Shown: in pieces, positions 35,001-40,991 of the stretch
Position numbering within the stretch: the stretch's first letter is position 1
How the letters are laid out: each line of letters begins with the position of its first letter
Origin: Elephas maximus indicus
Taxonomy: Eukaryota > Chordata > Mammalia > Proboscidea > Elephantidae
DNA length: 64,000 nucleotides
Direction of reading: 5' to 3'
Assembly: GCF_024166365.1 (NCBI RefSeq)
Contig: NC_064821.1
Span: 51,673,093 to 51,737,092, forward strand
The notes under the pieces: model-generated
What the model saw: the letters and a program-made list of their open reading frames with translations, nothing else
What the model was told of the DNA's origin: nothing
Databases searched by the model: none
Made by a program: the position numbers and the translations under genes

Positions 35001-35031
35001 CCGGCTGCGGCAGCACTACCAGAGCATCTGA
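1982..35031 (+). CDS. CLCN6: CLCN6: late-endosomal chloride/proton exchanger ClC-6 (23 coding exons)
   Basis: Joining 23 exons gives 2,613 nt: 870 residues plus a TGA stop, one residue longer than the human protein as I recall it. All introns are GT-AG and all phases agree. ClC-6 is a 2Cl-/H+ antiporter of late endosomes, mainly in neurons. Diagnostic residues are present: GSGIPE (156-161, chloride selectivity), GKEGP with gating Glu200, proton Glu267 in SLEEGSS, and Tyr554, equivalent to human Tyr553, a disease position. Membrane helices span about residues 80-580. Two cytosolic CBS domains follow (about 600-660 and 803-870), separated by a charged, serine-rich linker. N-glycosylation sequons lie at Asn410, Asn423 and Asn433. 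The N-terminus has two Cys-4 runs (residues 9-12 and 15-18). The start ATG sits in a good context (AAGATGG). Nothing looks broken. Confidence 0.98.
2583..2603 (+). repeat. Poly(C) tract
   Basis: Uninterrupted run of 21 C in CLCN6 intron 1. No gene or transposon is evident in the rest of this 828-bp intron. Confidence 0.95.
2897..2956 (+). CDS. CLCN6: CLCN6 exon 2 (residues 30-49)
   Basis: Acceptor ttctag, donor gtgaga. Encodes [20 protein letters not shown], an acidic cytosolic segment. Confidence 0.96.
3804..3979 (+). mobile_element. AfroSINE, short form, with target-site duplication
   Basis: AfroSINEs are afrotherian tRNA-derived SINEs. The head resembles a tRNA with A-box (gtggttaag) and B-box (ggttcaaatc type); the tail reads ctatgagtcggagtcaactcgacggcagcgggtttt. 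This copy lacks the middle block with 'gtggcagtctgcttc', so it is the short form. Flanked by attaggatttg at 3793-3803 and 3980-3990. Confidence 0.93.
3991..4105 (+). mobile_element. RTE LINE 3'-end fragment
   Basis: Short 3' end of the RTE family present elsewhere in the window: 'caccattttgttctgtta', 'gactcaatggcagttaacaac'. Bounded by ttaggatttg at 3981-3990 and 4106-4115. Confidence 0.75.
4116..4585 (-). mobile_element. Old L1 3' fragment (CLCN6 intron 2)
   Basis: 'tttcaaacatatgcaaaagg' and 'tttccacataagtaattcc' are typical of the antisense of ancient L1 3' regions. Boundaries are approximate. Confidence 0.5.
4588..5136 (-). mobile_element. Fossil LTR, MaLR (MLT1)-like, antisense
   Basis: Begins tgtcttagtcatctagtgct and ends near ggagacacaattcaatccatgaca, the antisense outline of a MaLR-type LTR. 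No internal region is attached, so it is a solo LTR. Diverged and old. A related copy lies at 11633-12128. Confidence 0.6.
5724..5923 (-). mobile_element. AfroSINE, long form (first of three in a row)
   Basis: Contains 'tttacggaagcagattgcca' (middle block). Followed by ggcatattaa, a version of the target repeated after each of the next two copies. Confidence 0.9.
5934..6086 (-). mobile_element. AfroSINE, short form (second of three)
   Basis: 'ccatggagcagctggtggat' lacks the middle block. Right target copy ggatattaa at 6087-6095. Confidence 0.9.
6096..6259 (-). mobile_element. AfroSINE, short form (third of three)
   Basis: Ends caccaccagggtttcc, followed by ggcatataa at 6260-6268. Confidence 0.9.
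6996..7202 (+). mobile_element. AfroSINE, long form, with RTE-like tail
   Basis: Head 'aaccctggtggcgcagtgg'. The tail ends ggcacctaataacaac, the same terminus as the RTE LINE copies rather than 'gggtttt'. Confidence 0.9.
7203..7450 (-). mobile_element. Old L1 3' fragment
   Basis: 'gtatattcacaaggttgtgc' and 'accatcaccacagtcag' are hallmarks of ancient L1 3' ends. A T/C-rich simple stretch follows within it (7340-7370). Confidence 0.55.
7858..8017 (-). mobile_element. AfroSINE, short form
   Basis: Tail 'ctgctgtcgagtcgattctg', head end 'ttaaccactgcaccaccag'. Lies within old L1-like sequence at about 7690-8390. Confidence 0.92.
8121..8292 (-). mobile_element. AfroSINE, short form
   Basis: 'ccgttgccatcatgtcgatc' to 'ccaccagggtttccat'. 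The flanks catctgtcca at 8112-8121 and 8291-8300 form the target-site duplication. Confidence 0.93.
9039..9185. mobile_element. hAT-type MITE (MER5-like) fragment
   Basis: 'cagtgcttctcagac', 'gggatcttgttaaagtgtag' and 'ggattctgcatttc' match the old mammalian MER5 outline. Just upstream of CLCN6 exon 3. Confidence 0.55.
9286..9351 (+). CDS. CLCN6: CLCN6 exon 3 (residues 50-71)
   Basis: Encodes [20 protein letters not shown] followed by NK; donor gtgagt. Cytosolic N-terminal region before the first membrane helix. Confidence 0.96.
9691..9756 (+). CDS. CLCN6: CLCN6 exon 4 (residues 72-93)
   Basis: Encodes [20 protein letters not shown] then GL, the first hydrophobic helix. Donor gtgagc. Confidence 0.96.
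10432..10642 (-). mobile_element. Diverged AfroSINE
   Basis: Divergent long form: 'actctgactcgtggcagccc', 'tcagtcggcagctgagtgca'. Older than most copies here. Confidence 0.8.
10755..11345 (-). mobile_element. Possible fossil ERV LTR, antisense
   Basis: About 600 bp of unique, non-L1 sequence with retroviral LTR-like composition and a polyadenylation-like motif on the minus strand (near 10,860). No internal region attached. Family uncertain. Confidence 0.3.
11350..11575 (-). mobile_element. Afrotherian retroposon 3' end, probably L1
   Basis: Antisense partner of the sequence at about 17,645-17,895: 'agtgaaagtttacaaatcaa', 'ctaatgagacagcccgttcc'. The poly(T) at the left marks a poly(A) tail on the minus strand. 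Confidence 0.55.
11633..12128 (-). mobile_element. Fossil LTR, MaLR (MLT1)-like, antisense
   Basis: Same family as 4588-5136 (shared 'ggctccaggggaaggttttc' and 'ccctttacattggatcaggg'). Includes a run of 14 G at 12100-12113 near its end. Solo LTR, old. Confidence 0.6.
12871..13074 (+). mobile_element. AfroSINE, long form
   Basis: 'ggagccctggtggtgcagtg' through 'agcagggggtttggttttt'; middle block 'gatgtggcagtctgtttcc' present. Confidence 0.93.
13485..13551 (+). CDS. CLCN6: CLCN6 exon 5 (residues 94-115)
   Basis: Encodes [20 protein letters not shown] then QT plus the first base of Ser116. Acceptor cttcacag, donor gtatcc. Confidence 0.95.
13735..15260 (+). mobile_element. Old L1 ORF2 end and 3' UTR, interrupted by an AfroSINE
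   Basis: L1-type ORF2 remnants ('aaaatcccaatagattt', 'ttccagatggactgaagatg') continue into a 3' region ending near 15,260. Open stretches are short and broken. Fills most of CLCN6 intron 5. Confidence 0.7.
14253..14459 (+). mobile_element. AfroSINE, long form, inserted in L1
   Basis: Target-site duplication gatgacaa at 14245-14252 and 14460-14467 places the insertion inside the L1 fragment. Confidence 0.94.
15546..15652 (+). CDS. CLCN6: CLCN6 exon 6 (residues 116-151)
   Basis: Encodes [20 protein letters not shown] and a hydrophobic stretch to VLIE. Acceptor ctctgcag, donor gtgagg. Confidence 0.96.
15858..16055. mobile_element. hAT-type MITE fragment (MER5/MER58-like)
   Basis: 'gtggttctcaacctt' and 'ccacctccaaacctactaaa' are typical of these old elements. 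Confidence 0.45.
16056..16470 (-). mobile_element. Afrotherian retroposon 3' end, probably L1
   Basis: 'tttatttagtttgttgttga' at the left, then moderately conserved sequence ending near 'gctccagaaagtctag'. CLCN6 intron 6. Family assignment by resemblance only. Confidence 0.4.
16625..16751 (+). CDS. CLCN6: CLCN6 exon 7 (residues 152-194)
   Basis: Starts [26 protein letters not shown] is the CLC selectivity motif with Ser157. Gly194 is split by the intron. Confidence 0.97.
17006..17332. mobile_element. hAT-type (Charlie-like) MITE containing an AfroSINE
   Basis: 'ggggtcagcaagctttttct' at the left and 'gcctgtgagctatagtg' near the right match a common mammalian hAT MITE. An AfroSINE sits at 17066-17217. 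Confidence 0.6.
17066..17217 (+). mobile_element. AfroSINE, short form
   Basis: 'aggagctctggtggctgggt' to 'gactcgatggcaatggtat'. Confidence 0.9.
17645..17895 (+). mobile_element. Afrotherian retroposon 3' end, probably L1
   Basis: Ends 'ttgtaaacttttacctaaa' plus an A-rich tail. Sense-strand relative of 11350-11575; 'ctgtctcattaaggggagcg' is shared. Confidence 0.55.
17979..18046 (+). CDS. CLCN6: CLCN6 exon 8 (residues 194-216)
   Basis: Encodes [20 protein letters not shown] then PQ. Contains the gating glutamate Glu200 in GKEGP, required for coupled Cl-/H+ exchange in this subfamily. Confidence 0.97.
18385..18545 (+). mobile_element. MIR/L2-type ancient repeat
   Basis: 'gctatgtgccagactctgtg', 'accccattctcagatgcgg' and 'gaggcttagagaagctaagg' are the standard MIR/L2 outline. 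Confidence 0.6.
19200..19258 (+). CDS. CLCN6: CLCN6 exon 9 (residues 217-236)
   Basis: Encodes [19 protein letters not shown] plus two bases of Arg236. Ser221-Phe222 replaces the Ser-Leu of the human sequence as I recall it. Confidence 0.95.
20142..20274 (+). CDS. CLCN6: CLCN6 exon 10 (residues 236-280)
   Basis: Encodes [20 protein letters not shown] and on through [14 protein letters not shown]. Glu267 is the intracellular proton glutamate. Confidence 0.97.
20424..20630 (+). mobile_element. AfroSINE, long form, RTE-like tail
   Basis: 'aaggagccctgacagcacaa' to 'cagtgcctaataacaataat'. Confidence 0.9.
20668..20870 (-). mobile_element. AfroSINE, long form, RTE-like tail
   Basis: 'gttgttgtgtaccgtcaagt' at the left is the antisense of the RTE-like terminus; head end 'gtgccaccaggactcct'. 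Confidence 0.9.
21354..21467 (+). CDS. CLCN6: CLCN6 exon 11 (residues 281-318)
   Basis: Starts [20 protein letters not shown] and ends NFGEFK. Symmetric phase-0 exon of 38 codons. Confidence 0.96.
21730..21896 (+). CDS. CLCN6: CLCN6 exon 12 (residues 319-374)
   Basis: Starts [20 protein letters not shown] and continues through a helix rich in Gly to the basic loop [14 protein letters not shown]. Arg374 is split. Confidence 0.96.
22451..22577 (+). CDS. CLCN6: CLCN6 exon 13 (residues 374-416)
   Basis: Encodes [20 protein letters not shown] and ends with [12 protein letters not shown]. The sequon at Asn410 lies in the luminal loop that is glycosylated in human ClC-6. Confidence 0.96.
23031..23050 (+). 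repeat. (TG)n microsatellite
   Basis: Ten perfect TG units in CLCN6 intron 13. Confidence 0.95.
23463..23685. mobile_element. hAT-type MITE
   Basis: Imperfect terminal inverted repeats: 'caggggtcagcaaac' at the left and 'gtgccaacccttc' at the right. 'cctacgggccatatctggcc' is typical of the family. Confidence 0.6.
23777..24137 (-). mobile_element. AfroSINE (long form) split by another AfroSINE
   Basis: Minus-strand copy in two parts, 23777-23866 and about 24032-24137, interrupted by the plus-strand copy. The two parts join correctly at 'gctgtaatctt-tacggaagc'. Confidence 0.88.
23870..24030 (+). mobile_element. AfroSINE, short form, nested
   Basis: 'agccctggtggtgtcgtgct' to 'cagcggatttggatttggg'. 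Flanked by aatctt on both sides. Confidence 0.9.
24360..24960 (-). mobile_element. Afrotherian L1-like 3' UTR copy
   Basis: Antisense copy of a family also found at 50410-51000 (minus) and 57340-57990 (plus). Shared landmarks: 'ggtgaacctcaggagtgact', 'tctccagctctgtcctggac'. The T-rich left end marks a poly(A) tail. Confidence 0.6.
26270..27190 (-). mobile_element. Fossil ERV LTR (ERVL-type), antisense
   Basis: 'gggttgataattcactggaa', 'gaactcacagaaagtg' and 'ggcctcattgcatagacatg' fit a class III LTR in antisense. No internal region recognised; diverged. An AfroSINE is inserted at 26918-27080. Confidence 0.45.
26918..27080 (-). mobile_element. AfroSINE, short form, with 15-bp target duplication
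   Basis: ccttagataacaaaa is repeated perfectly at 26903-26917 and 27081-27095. Confidence 0.96.
27347..27473 (+). CDS. CLCN6: CLCN6 exon 14 (residues 417-458)
   Basis: Starts [20 protein letters not shown]. Sequons at Asn423 and Asn433. The start reads V-M-S-E-D where I recall V-T-E-D in human, which accounts for the single extra residue of this protein. Confidence 0.94.
27768..27921 (+). CDS. CLCN6: CLCN6 exon 15 (residues 459-509)
   Basis: Starts [20 protein letters not shown] and includes [20 protein letters not shown], matching the conserved CLC G(K/I)xxPxGxFxP region. Donor gtactc precedes a GT-rich stretch. Confidence 0.96.
28070..28229 (+). CDS. CLCN6: CLCN6 exon 16 (residues 510-563)
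   Basis: Starts [20 protein letters not shown] and ends [11 protein letters not shown]. Contains Tyr554, equivalent to human Tyr553. Confidence 0.96.
28317..28423 (+). CDS. CLCN6: CLCN6 exon 17 (residues 564-598)
   Basis: Starts [20 protein letters not shown] and ends EVEMD plus two bases of Lys599; end of the membrane domain. The preceding intron is only 87 bp. Confidence 0.96.
28966..29135. mobile_element. hAT-type (Charlie-like) MITE
   Basis: 'tggggtcggcatgctttttc' and 'aaatgaatgagcatggccag' match the family at 17006-17332. CLCN6 intron 17. Confidence 0.6.
29543..29729 (+). CDS. CLCN6: CLCN6 exon 18 (residues 599-661, CBS1)
   Basis: Contains [20 protein letters not shown], the start of the first CBS domain, and ends NIKFK. 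Donor gtaacc. Confidence 0.96.
30562..30719 (+). CDS. CLCN6: CLCN6 exon 19 (residues 662-714)
   Basis: Starts [20 protein letters not shown], a basic, serine-rich inter-CBS linker with likely phosphorylation sites (RKRSQS), and ends DLLQQMLDR. Confidence 0.96.
30870..31026 (+). CDS. CLCN6: CLCN6 exon 20 (residues 714-766)
   Basis: Starts [20 protein letters not shown] and ends GVCYSENQS. Donor gtaagt. Confidence 0.96.
31737..31844 (+). CDS. CLCN6: CLCN6 exon 21 (residues 767-802)
   Basis: Starts [20 protein letters not shown] and ends NPRMIV. Acceptor ggttgtag. Confidence 0.96.
32010..32135 (+). CDS. CLCN6: CLCN6 exon 22 (residues 803-844, CBS2)
   Basis: Starts [20 protein letters not shown] and ends [11 protein letters not shown]. 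First half of the second CBS domain. Confidence 0.97.
32345..32730. mobile_element. Tigger-like (pogo) nonautonomous DNA transposon
   Basis: Terminal inverted repeats caggcagtccctgg (left) and ccagggaatgcctg (right), one mismatch, flanked by TA at 32343-32344 and 32731-32732. 386 bp with no transposase frame. Holds a perfect internal hairpin at 32568-32619. Confidence 0.82.
32568..32619. repeat. Perfect 21-bp inverted repeat
   Basis: Arms 32568-32588 and 32599-32619 are exact reverse complements with a 10-base loop. AT-rich; inside the Tigger-like element. Confidence 0.95.
33010..33212 (-). mobile_element. AfroSINE, long form
   Basis: 'gggtgcctttgagttggttc' to 'ggcgccaccaggactccttt'. Confidence 0.9.
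33241..33407 (+). mobile_element. AfroSINE, short form, well preserved
   Basis: Very close to the family consensus. Target duplication tagtggttatt at 33230-33240 and 33408-33418, so among the youngest copies here. Confidence 0.96.
34132..34330 (+). mobile_element. AfroSINE, long form
   Basis: 'ggtggttaagcacttggctg' and 'gcctaggaaaccctgtgggg'; tail diverges into a cca-rich stretch. Confidence 0.85.
34562..34780 (+). mobile_element. Diverged AfroSINE, long form
   Basis: 'cccctgggtggctcaggtgg' to 'gacagcagcgagtttgagtt', about 170 bp before CLCN6 exon 23. Confidence 0.85.
34951..35031 (+). CDS. CLCN6: CLCN6 exon 23 (residues 845-870, stop)
   Basis: Encodes [20 protein letters not shown] then QHYQSI and TGA at 35029-35031. 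Completes CBS2. Confidence 0.97.
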   Translation: MVGIITRHNLTYEFLQARLRQHYQSI

Positions 35032-36402
35032 CGGCCTGCTCGGCTTCACCCTGCCTGTGCCACTGCCTGTCCCCCCCGCCTCCCCGGAGCTGCCCAGGGA
35101 GCCGGCTCGCTCCCATTCCAGCCTGTCCAGCTGGCTGGGGCCATTCCAGGGCACGAAAGATTCCCAGTCCCCACTCGTTTGGAAAGCCTGGAACTGTCGA
35201 ACACTTGGCTGGTCGGAGACCCCTAGGGAGGGTATTTGAACCATCAGAGTTGGGACTTGTGAACTTTCTCAGCAAGTATCTTCCCATTTCCTGCTCCCCA
35301 TGTTCCTACCATCCAGTGTTGGCACAGGCGGGCCCCAGGCCCCCCTGGAGCCAGACCAGAGGTGGAAGTCAGGCCCCAGCCACCAGGGGACCACAAAGCC
35401 GTTGTTCCGCCCCTCTGTGCTGCTTTCCTACAGAACCCAGCTGTTGCCTTAAACCTGGGAGGGACTTTGGCCAAGGCAAACACTAGGGGGATGCCAGTTG
35501 AAAAATTCAGTTAATACCAATTTAGGAATTGGGCCCTGAGAAAATGATCTAGGCTGCAGGGAGGCCTTCATTTGTTGGGACTCTCGATACCGTCTCTAGT
35601 TCATTTGGAGGGAAATGTTCTGCTTCTGGGGTGTGAGCAGGTCCTCTAGGCTTGCCCTGTGGTTTGACTCTTTGCAGCCAACACCTTCCAGAAGCACAAA
35701 GCATTACAACCCCAGTAATAGTCTTTGAATGGAAAATCTTCAAATAGGGACAGAAGTACACCCACCCTCGTTTTTAACACTTTAGCTTTCTCCGCATTTT
35801 GCAAATTCCTCAAGGTCTCCTAGGAACACATTTCTTCTCTGATCTGGCCCTGGGCCTTTTCATCTCCACAGATTCCTAAACCTTCCTTACCTTTTCGTTA
35901 CGTCTTCCTGGTGAAGTGACCACAGCCAGGATCTTGGCACCACCCCCAAAGTTAACTGAAAGCAGGGCACCCCTCAGTGAAACTGCTAACTTCACTTGGA
36001 GGAGTGGCACAGTTTTTTATAAGTTGGAAGGAAGGAGAGTCCTGAGCCAGTGACCACTAAAAGGTAAGAGAAGCAGCTTGAAAAGCCAGAGTGTTAACGT
36101 GAAAGCAGATGGTTTATTCGAGGAAGAGGGTATCCACCTTTTAAACTTCTCCCACTCCTCGGCCGGTAGGCATCCCCAACTTATTGGAGTTCAGAAATGT
36201 AAACTTCCAGAGGGCCTGCGACGCTATAGTGGGAGGTGTTCCCTGTCAGCATGAAACACAGGAACCCCTCGTTTCTTTCAGTAACTTAGTTTCTCTCCAG
36301 GCAGGTTAAAATCAGCCCCCCTTCCTGAATAGGCACCAAAACCGAGCCTTTGGGTCTCAGGCAGGCACTTAGTTTCCTCCTACTTCTGCTCGCTTCCCTA
36401 CG

Positions 36403-36516
36403 CGTTTATCAGCACCTTCATCCCAACAGGCAACCCTGGGCGTTTATCAGCACCTTCATCCCAACAGGCAACCCTGGGCGTTTATCAGCACCTTCATCCC
36501 AACAGGCAACCCTGGG
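36403..36516 (+). repeat. 38-bp tandem repeat, three perfect copies
   Basis: Unit starts cgtttatcagcaccttcatc and ends aaccctggg. Copies at 36403-36440, 36441-36478 and 36479-36516 are identical. It lies inside the CLCN6 3' UTR. Confidence 0.97.
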
Positions 36517-37895
36517 GCGGGTGTGCTGAGGGACTCGGGACGGCAGCCTGTTGTCTCACCCACATCGCCACACCAACTGCGTTTGCCAAGCCTGCCTCTC
36601 AGGCTGCGGGTGGGGGCAGCCCTGGCTTGGCCAGTTAAGCTCTTGAGCTCAGCACTCCTGGGAAGTATCCCACGTAAGTGAGTTGCTGCTTCTAGATCTT
36701 TTCCAATTGACTGTGGCCCCCTCCATTCAACCCCATTATCTCCTTGACCAAAATCCATTTCTGAAGTTCTCAGCTTCCCTCCGTGCATCTGGACCCCCAA
36801 TCAATAGTTCAGGAAATCACAAGATCAAAAAGGTAAACAGTCCAAATACGACCATGCCCCACTAGCTGCTGCTCTGTTTTACAGAGGTGTCCAGAGCTTG
36901 GCCATGTCCTTCCTTTATTAAGAAGAAACTGAATTACCAAGTCAGAAGAGTGGTGTGACAGCTTGTCACGGACACTGAGTCGTTCCCCCCCCCCCCGCAG
37001 GGCGGGTCCCCTGCCCCCGGCCTTGAGGCCACCCTGGGGTGATCGTTCCTGGAATTTTTCCCTCGTGCACATCACATTATATTTGAGTCACCGGATATTT
37101 TGTTCCTGGAGATAGACAGGAGAATGCAAATGGCACCCTCCCCTCCTGAAACAACTGGATGACTGCCAAGGAGGATCCAGGGCCCAGGTCCTCTGCAGAG
37201 GCGCACTGTTTCCTTACCTCCCATCTGCGTCTGCCTTTCAGAAAAGCCCAAAGACAGCAATTTTTCCACTTACGACAAAATAATTGTAAGCCTCGTCCTT
37301 TGAGTTCTGTGTTAGAAACCAGACCAACACTTCTAACATCTTCCCAATTCCCCAGCCCCAGAGAGCTGAACTTCCATCACCTCCCAGTGACAAGGCACCT
37401 CAGTAAAACAGACCCCCACAGGGGCAGGGCCTGAGGCTGCCTGGAGGTGCTTTCTGCATCTCCAGCTTGGTGTGCTGTGGTTGAGATGACGGAAGGGGCA
37501 CAAGAGTCTGGTCCTGCCCTTCACACTCTAGGGATGATTTGATCCTGACGTTGTATAACTAACGGTTCCCAGCTGGAGCAGAAAGTTGCTCGCTAGGCCC
37601 AGGCAACCGTATCACATTCCTGAGGCAAAATCGCACAGCGACCCGGCCCCGGTGGACGGAGGAGAGCGCCTCCTTGAGGGCCTGTGCGGTATTGACGGGC
37701 AGTGTTGCCCCAGTTCCTGTGGACTTTGGCCATTTCACAGCAGCAGCTTTCTCTTTTGTTTGCACTGTTTGTTTATACAGTAATGTTAGCTAATTCCACT
37801 GTGTATATAAATTGTATTTTTTTTAATTTGTAAAAATCTATTTTTATTTGAGCTTTTGGAACTTGGAAGTTCTCATTGTAACCGTAACATGTCAG

Positions 37896-37901
37896 AATAA
37901 A
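37896..37901 (+). terminator. CLCN6: CLCN6 polyadenylation signal AATAAA
   Basis: AATAAA at the end of an AT-rich stretch, followed after about 15 bases by a T-rich segment (tctgtctcctttagcctttt). Cleavage is expected near 37,915-37,920. Confidence 0.85.
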
Positions 37902-38169
37902 ATGTCTTCATCTGTCTCCTTTAGCCTTTTGTCTCCACCGTGCTTTCTAACATGTAAGAATTGCAAAGTTGGAAAGTAGTTTCATAGTCTTGCTTCTCTC
38001 CTTCCGTAGCTCTCCCAGCATGCCTCATCAGCTTGGGGGGGTCCACTTGTCTGTGTTAGATAGCTACCTTAATCATAAGAACAGATTTCGTCCTGTGGAT
38101 CCTAGCAAAAATCATAAAATCACCACTATTCTGTTTTTCCCTTCAAATCCACACATTTAAAAAAAATAA

Positions 38170-38356
38170 CCACCAGTCGCCATTGAGCCGATTCCAACTC
38201 ATGGCAGCCCCTGTCTTCCACAGGGTCTTCAACGGGTGGTATTTTGGAAGTAGATCTCCAGGGCTTTCTTCCGAAGCAGCTCTGAGTGGACTTGAACCAC
38301 CAATCTCTGAGTTAGCAGCTGAGCATGTTAAACCATTATGCCACCCAAGGACTCCA
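38170..38356 (-). mobile_element. Diverged AfroSINE, long form
   Basis: 'gtcgccattgagccgattcc' to 'ccacccaaggactcc', just beyond the CLCN6 3' end. Confidence 0.85.
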
Positions 38357-40059
38357 TGAACACATTACATCTCATTTAATGCAATGTGTTGCGACTTGTT
38401 TAAAGGTGTTACATCCTCCCTCTCTTATAAAGACCACTTATTCCCTCCAGCTGCTGCTTGCCAGAGCAATAGATTGAGAAGGTATTTGTGTTTCCGACGG
38501 TGTTACACTTAGGAATTTGTCTCACAAACAGATTCCCCTGAGATTTAACAAGAAGAAATAAAAATCATTGCTGCATCTGTAGATGTTTAGATTTTGTGGC
38601 TACCCTCTGCCAAGGCCATTTCACTGGTTTTTGTTCGTTTGCCTTTTGTTTTACAAGAAACGTAACTGTCTTTGTCTCTCTGTGATCTACCTCAAGTTGC
38701 CATTCCAGCAGTGGTAGAAACCACCTAGGTCAGGCATTCAAGCTCCTCCACCTATCCAAGGCTCCTCTAAGTTGTAGGGGCATCTTCTGCCTTATGTGTT
38801 TGGCACTTTAAGTAGATTCCATCCGATGAGAAGCCGCTGTGTTTCGGGGACACCTTGGGAATCTGCCCAGCCACCAGTCTCCCCCTCCTAGGAACTCCCA
38901 CACCCCTGTGCCGGAACTTGGGGCCAGACTTGGCCAGGTGCCTTTTCCTGTCTCTTGACCCTTGTCTTTGCTAGGTGTTCACTGCTGCTCGGTTTTCTGC
39001 CCTTCTGCTTAAAGTTCAAATAAGGCACATCTTTATCGGAAGTGGTTAGGTTAGAGCTCCACCCCCACTCCTTAACCATCAGTTTTCTTCTGGCCTCACT
39101 TCTCTTCTACAGGAATGAATTGTTACATTATTTTCCCTTTTCCAAATTTCTGTACAAAACCAAGACAATTTGACCCATGTTTATTGAGCACTGAGTACCA
39201 TGAGCTGCAAGAGGTGCTGAAGGGACATTTGTCTTCAAGAAACTTACAATCTTGTTTGGGATATAGACACACACAACATTGTGTCATCTTGGGACAGCTG
39301 CATATGCAATGCTGCCCGTGGAGAGAGGAAGAGGAGATTAAGTTTTTACTGACACATGGTATCAGGGAAGACTTCAGGGAAAAAGTGGCATTTGGAATGA
39401 GCCTTGAGGAATGAGTAGAATGTTCTCAGGAGGACTGGATTAAGGGCCTTCCAGGTGGAAGAAACAGCATAAGTAAGGGCACAGAGAAGGGCATAGGTGG
39501 GTATAGGAGGCCTGAAGGAGGGGCACAGGATCTGATATGGAGAATGAGATTCAGGGGGTAACAGATGGGAAAATAGTTTAAAGTATTACTTCCTGTTCTA
39601 GGTGAACTTAATGCCTGGTGTTTTCTGCTTAGGACAACACCCTTTTCAGAAGCAGACTCCAAAATGCTGCATCTCCCCTCGTGGTTCTCATATTCTCAGT
39701 AAAGTCCACAAGTCCAGGCACCTTGAACTTGAATTAGGAAAAGCCAATGGCTATATTTTAGGCACATGTGTTAACACTCGAAAGACACATAAACTCTCTG
39801 TCAGCAGAGCAAATATTTTTCTTCTCTTCCTCCGTTTTTAAACCCAACACGCTGCCTCCTTTTTTCCAAACTAGAAGTGCAACTCACTCGCCTCCAGCAG
39901 GTCGCTCTCTCAAAATATATCAGAGGAAATTCAGTGGTTCTTGAAAATAACTGTAACCAAAAAGCCTACAAGTGCAAAAATTGTCTATTGAGCACAAGCT
40001 ATGTTAGGTATAACCAGAAAATAAGTCCAGTTGTTTGTAAGTCTGTGTTTCAATAAATA

Positions 40060-40224
40060 AGTGCCTAGTGGTGTAGTGGTTAAGAGCTACTCTGCTAACC
40101 AAAGGGTCAGCAGATCAAATCCACTAGGTGCTCCTTGGGAACTCTATGGGGCAGTTCTACCCTGTCCTATAGGGTTGCTATGAGCCAGGATGGACTTGAT
40201 GGCAACGAATTTGGTTTGGTTTGG
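40060..40224 (+). mobile_element. AfroSINE, short form
   Basis: 'gtgcctagtggtgtagtggt' to 'gatggcaacgaatttggttt'. Confidence 0.92.
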
Positions 40225-40420
40225 TGGATGTGAGCAAATGCAAACTAAACTTTCTCCTGGGCATTTCTCAGGATCGTGACTGAGGTTAGAACGAAAAGCA
40301 GAGCAGGTTGAGAACTGTAGTTTGAGGCCAAAGAAAAAAGGGAGGGAGGGAGGAAGGAAAGAAAAGAGAAAAAAAAACCTGAGCATTCTTCTGACAAAGG
40401 GTAAAATGACAAGGAATAAA

Positions 40421-40621
40421 AAAAGCCTTGTTGCCTTCAAGTCAATTCCAACTCACAGAACAGAGCAGAACTGTCCACATAAGGTTCCCAAGGCTGTAAT
40501 CTTTATGGAAGCAGACTGCCACATCTTTCTCCCTCAGAGAAGTTGGTGGGTTCGAACCACCAACTGCTGATTTTTCAGTTAGCAGCCATACGCTTAACCA
40601 CAGCACCACCAGGGCTCCTTT
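40421..40621 (-). mobile_element. AfroSINE, long form
   Basis: 'gccttgttgccttcaagtca' to 'caccaccagggctccttt', immediately past the NPPA 3' end. Confidence 0.92.
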
Positions 40622-40711
40622 GACAAGGTAAATTGGGCTGGATTCTCTTCCCCTGGAAACGAAAGAAATCACACCAACCCAAGCCATTGGCTTCTGTCCA
40701 TGGTGCTGACA

Positions 40712-40717
40712 TTTATT
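40712..40717 (-). terminator. NPPA: NPPA polyadenylation signal
   Basis: AATAAA on the minus strand (plus tttatt), 262 bp beyond the stop codon, a typical NPPA 3' UTR length. Cleavage is expected near 40,695. Confidence 0.85.
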
Positions 40718-40979
40718 CATTTTCAAACCGCTTTCAGTAGCAGGTGGGGTGTATCCTAAAAGTTAATGGCATGGGGGTAGGAGAGGCGGGGGAAGACACA
40801 ATTAACCCATTTTATCTACAGTTAGCATAAAATATGAGAAACGTTGACCAGAAGCTGCTGCTGGAACAGGTGCTCGTCAACTCGATGGCCATGGGGTAGG
40901 ACAAGGTTGAGTGAGAGATCCCAGGGGGTGAGGGTCTCGGAGTCTGCCTGGGTCTGGGCCACCTTTTCTTCCCTGGCCA

Positions 40980-40991
40980 TTATCTTCGGTA
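40980..40991 (-). CDS. NPPA: NPPA exon 3 coding part (Tyr-Arg-Arg-stop)
   Basis: Minus-strand acceptor tttttgtag precedes TAC CGA AGA TAA. The two C-terminal arginines would be trimmed by a carboxypeptidase. Confidence 0.95.
   Translation of the reverse strand, partial: YRR

Larger units (their letters stand above)
35032..37918 (+). other. CLCN6: CLCN6 3' UTR
   Basis: About 2.9 kb from the stop to the poly(A) signal. It is free of recognisable AfroSINEs, unlike the introns. It holds a 38-bp triplicated unit (36403-36516), a run of 12 C (36985-36996), and TGTATATA at 37802-37809, which fits a Pumilio site. The 3' end is set by AATAAA at 37896. Confidence 0.85.
37920..40690. other. CLCN6-NPPA intergenic region
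   Basis: Tail-to-tail spacer between the CLCN6 and NPPA poly(A) sites. It contains AfroSINEs at 38170-38356 (minus), 40060-40224 (plus) and 40421-40621 (minus), and an old L2/CR1-like stretch near 39,150-39,600. No coding exon recognised. Confidence 0.7.

Noticed and set aside
34489-35244. 251-residue minus-strand open frame
   Set aside because: Runs over an AfroSINE and the antisense of CLCN6 exon 23 and its 3' UTR; low-complexity shadow frame.
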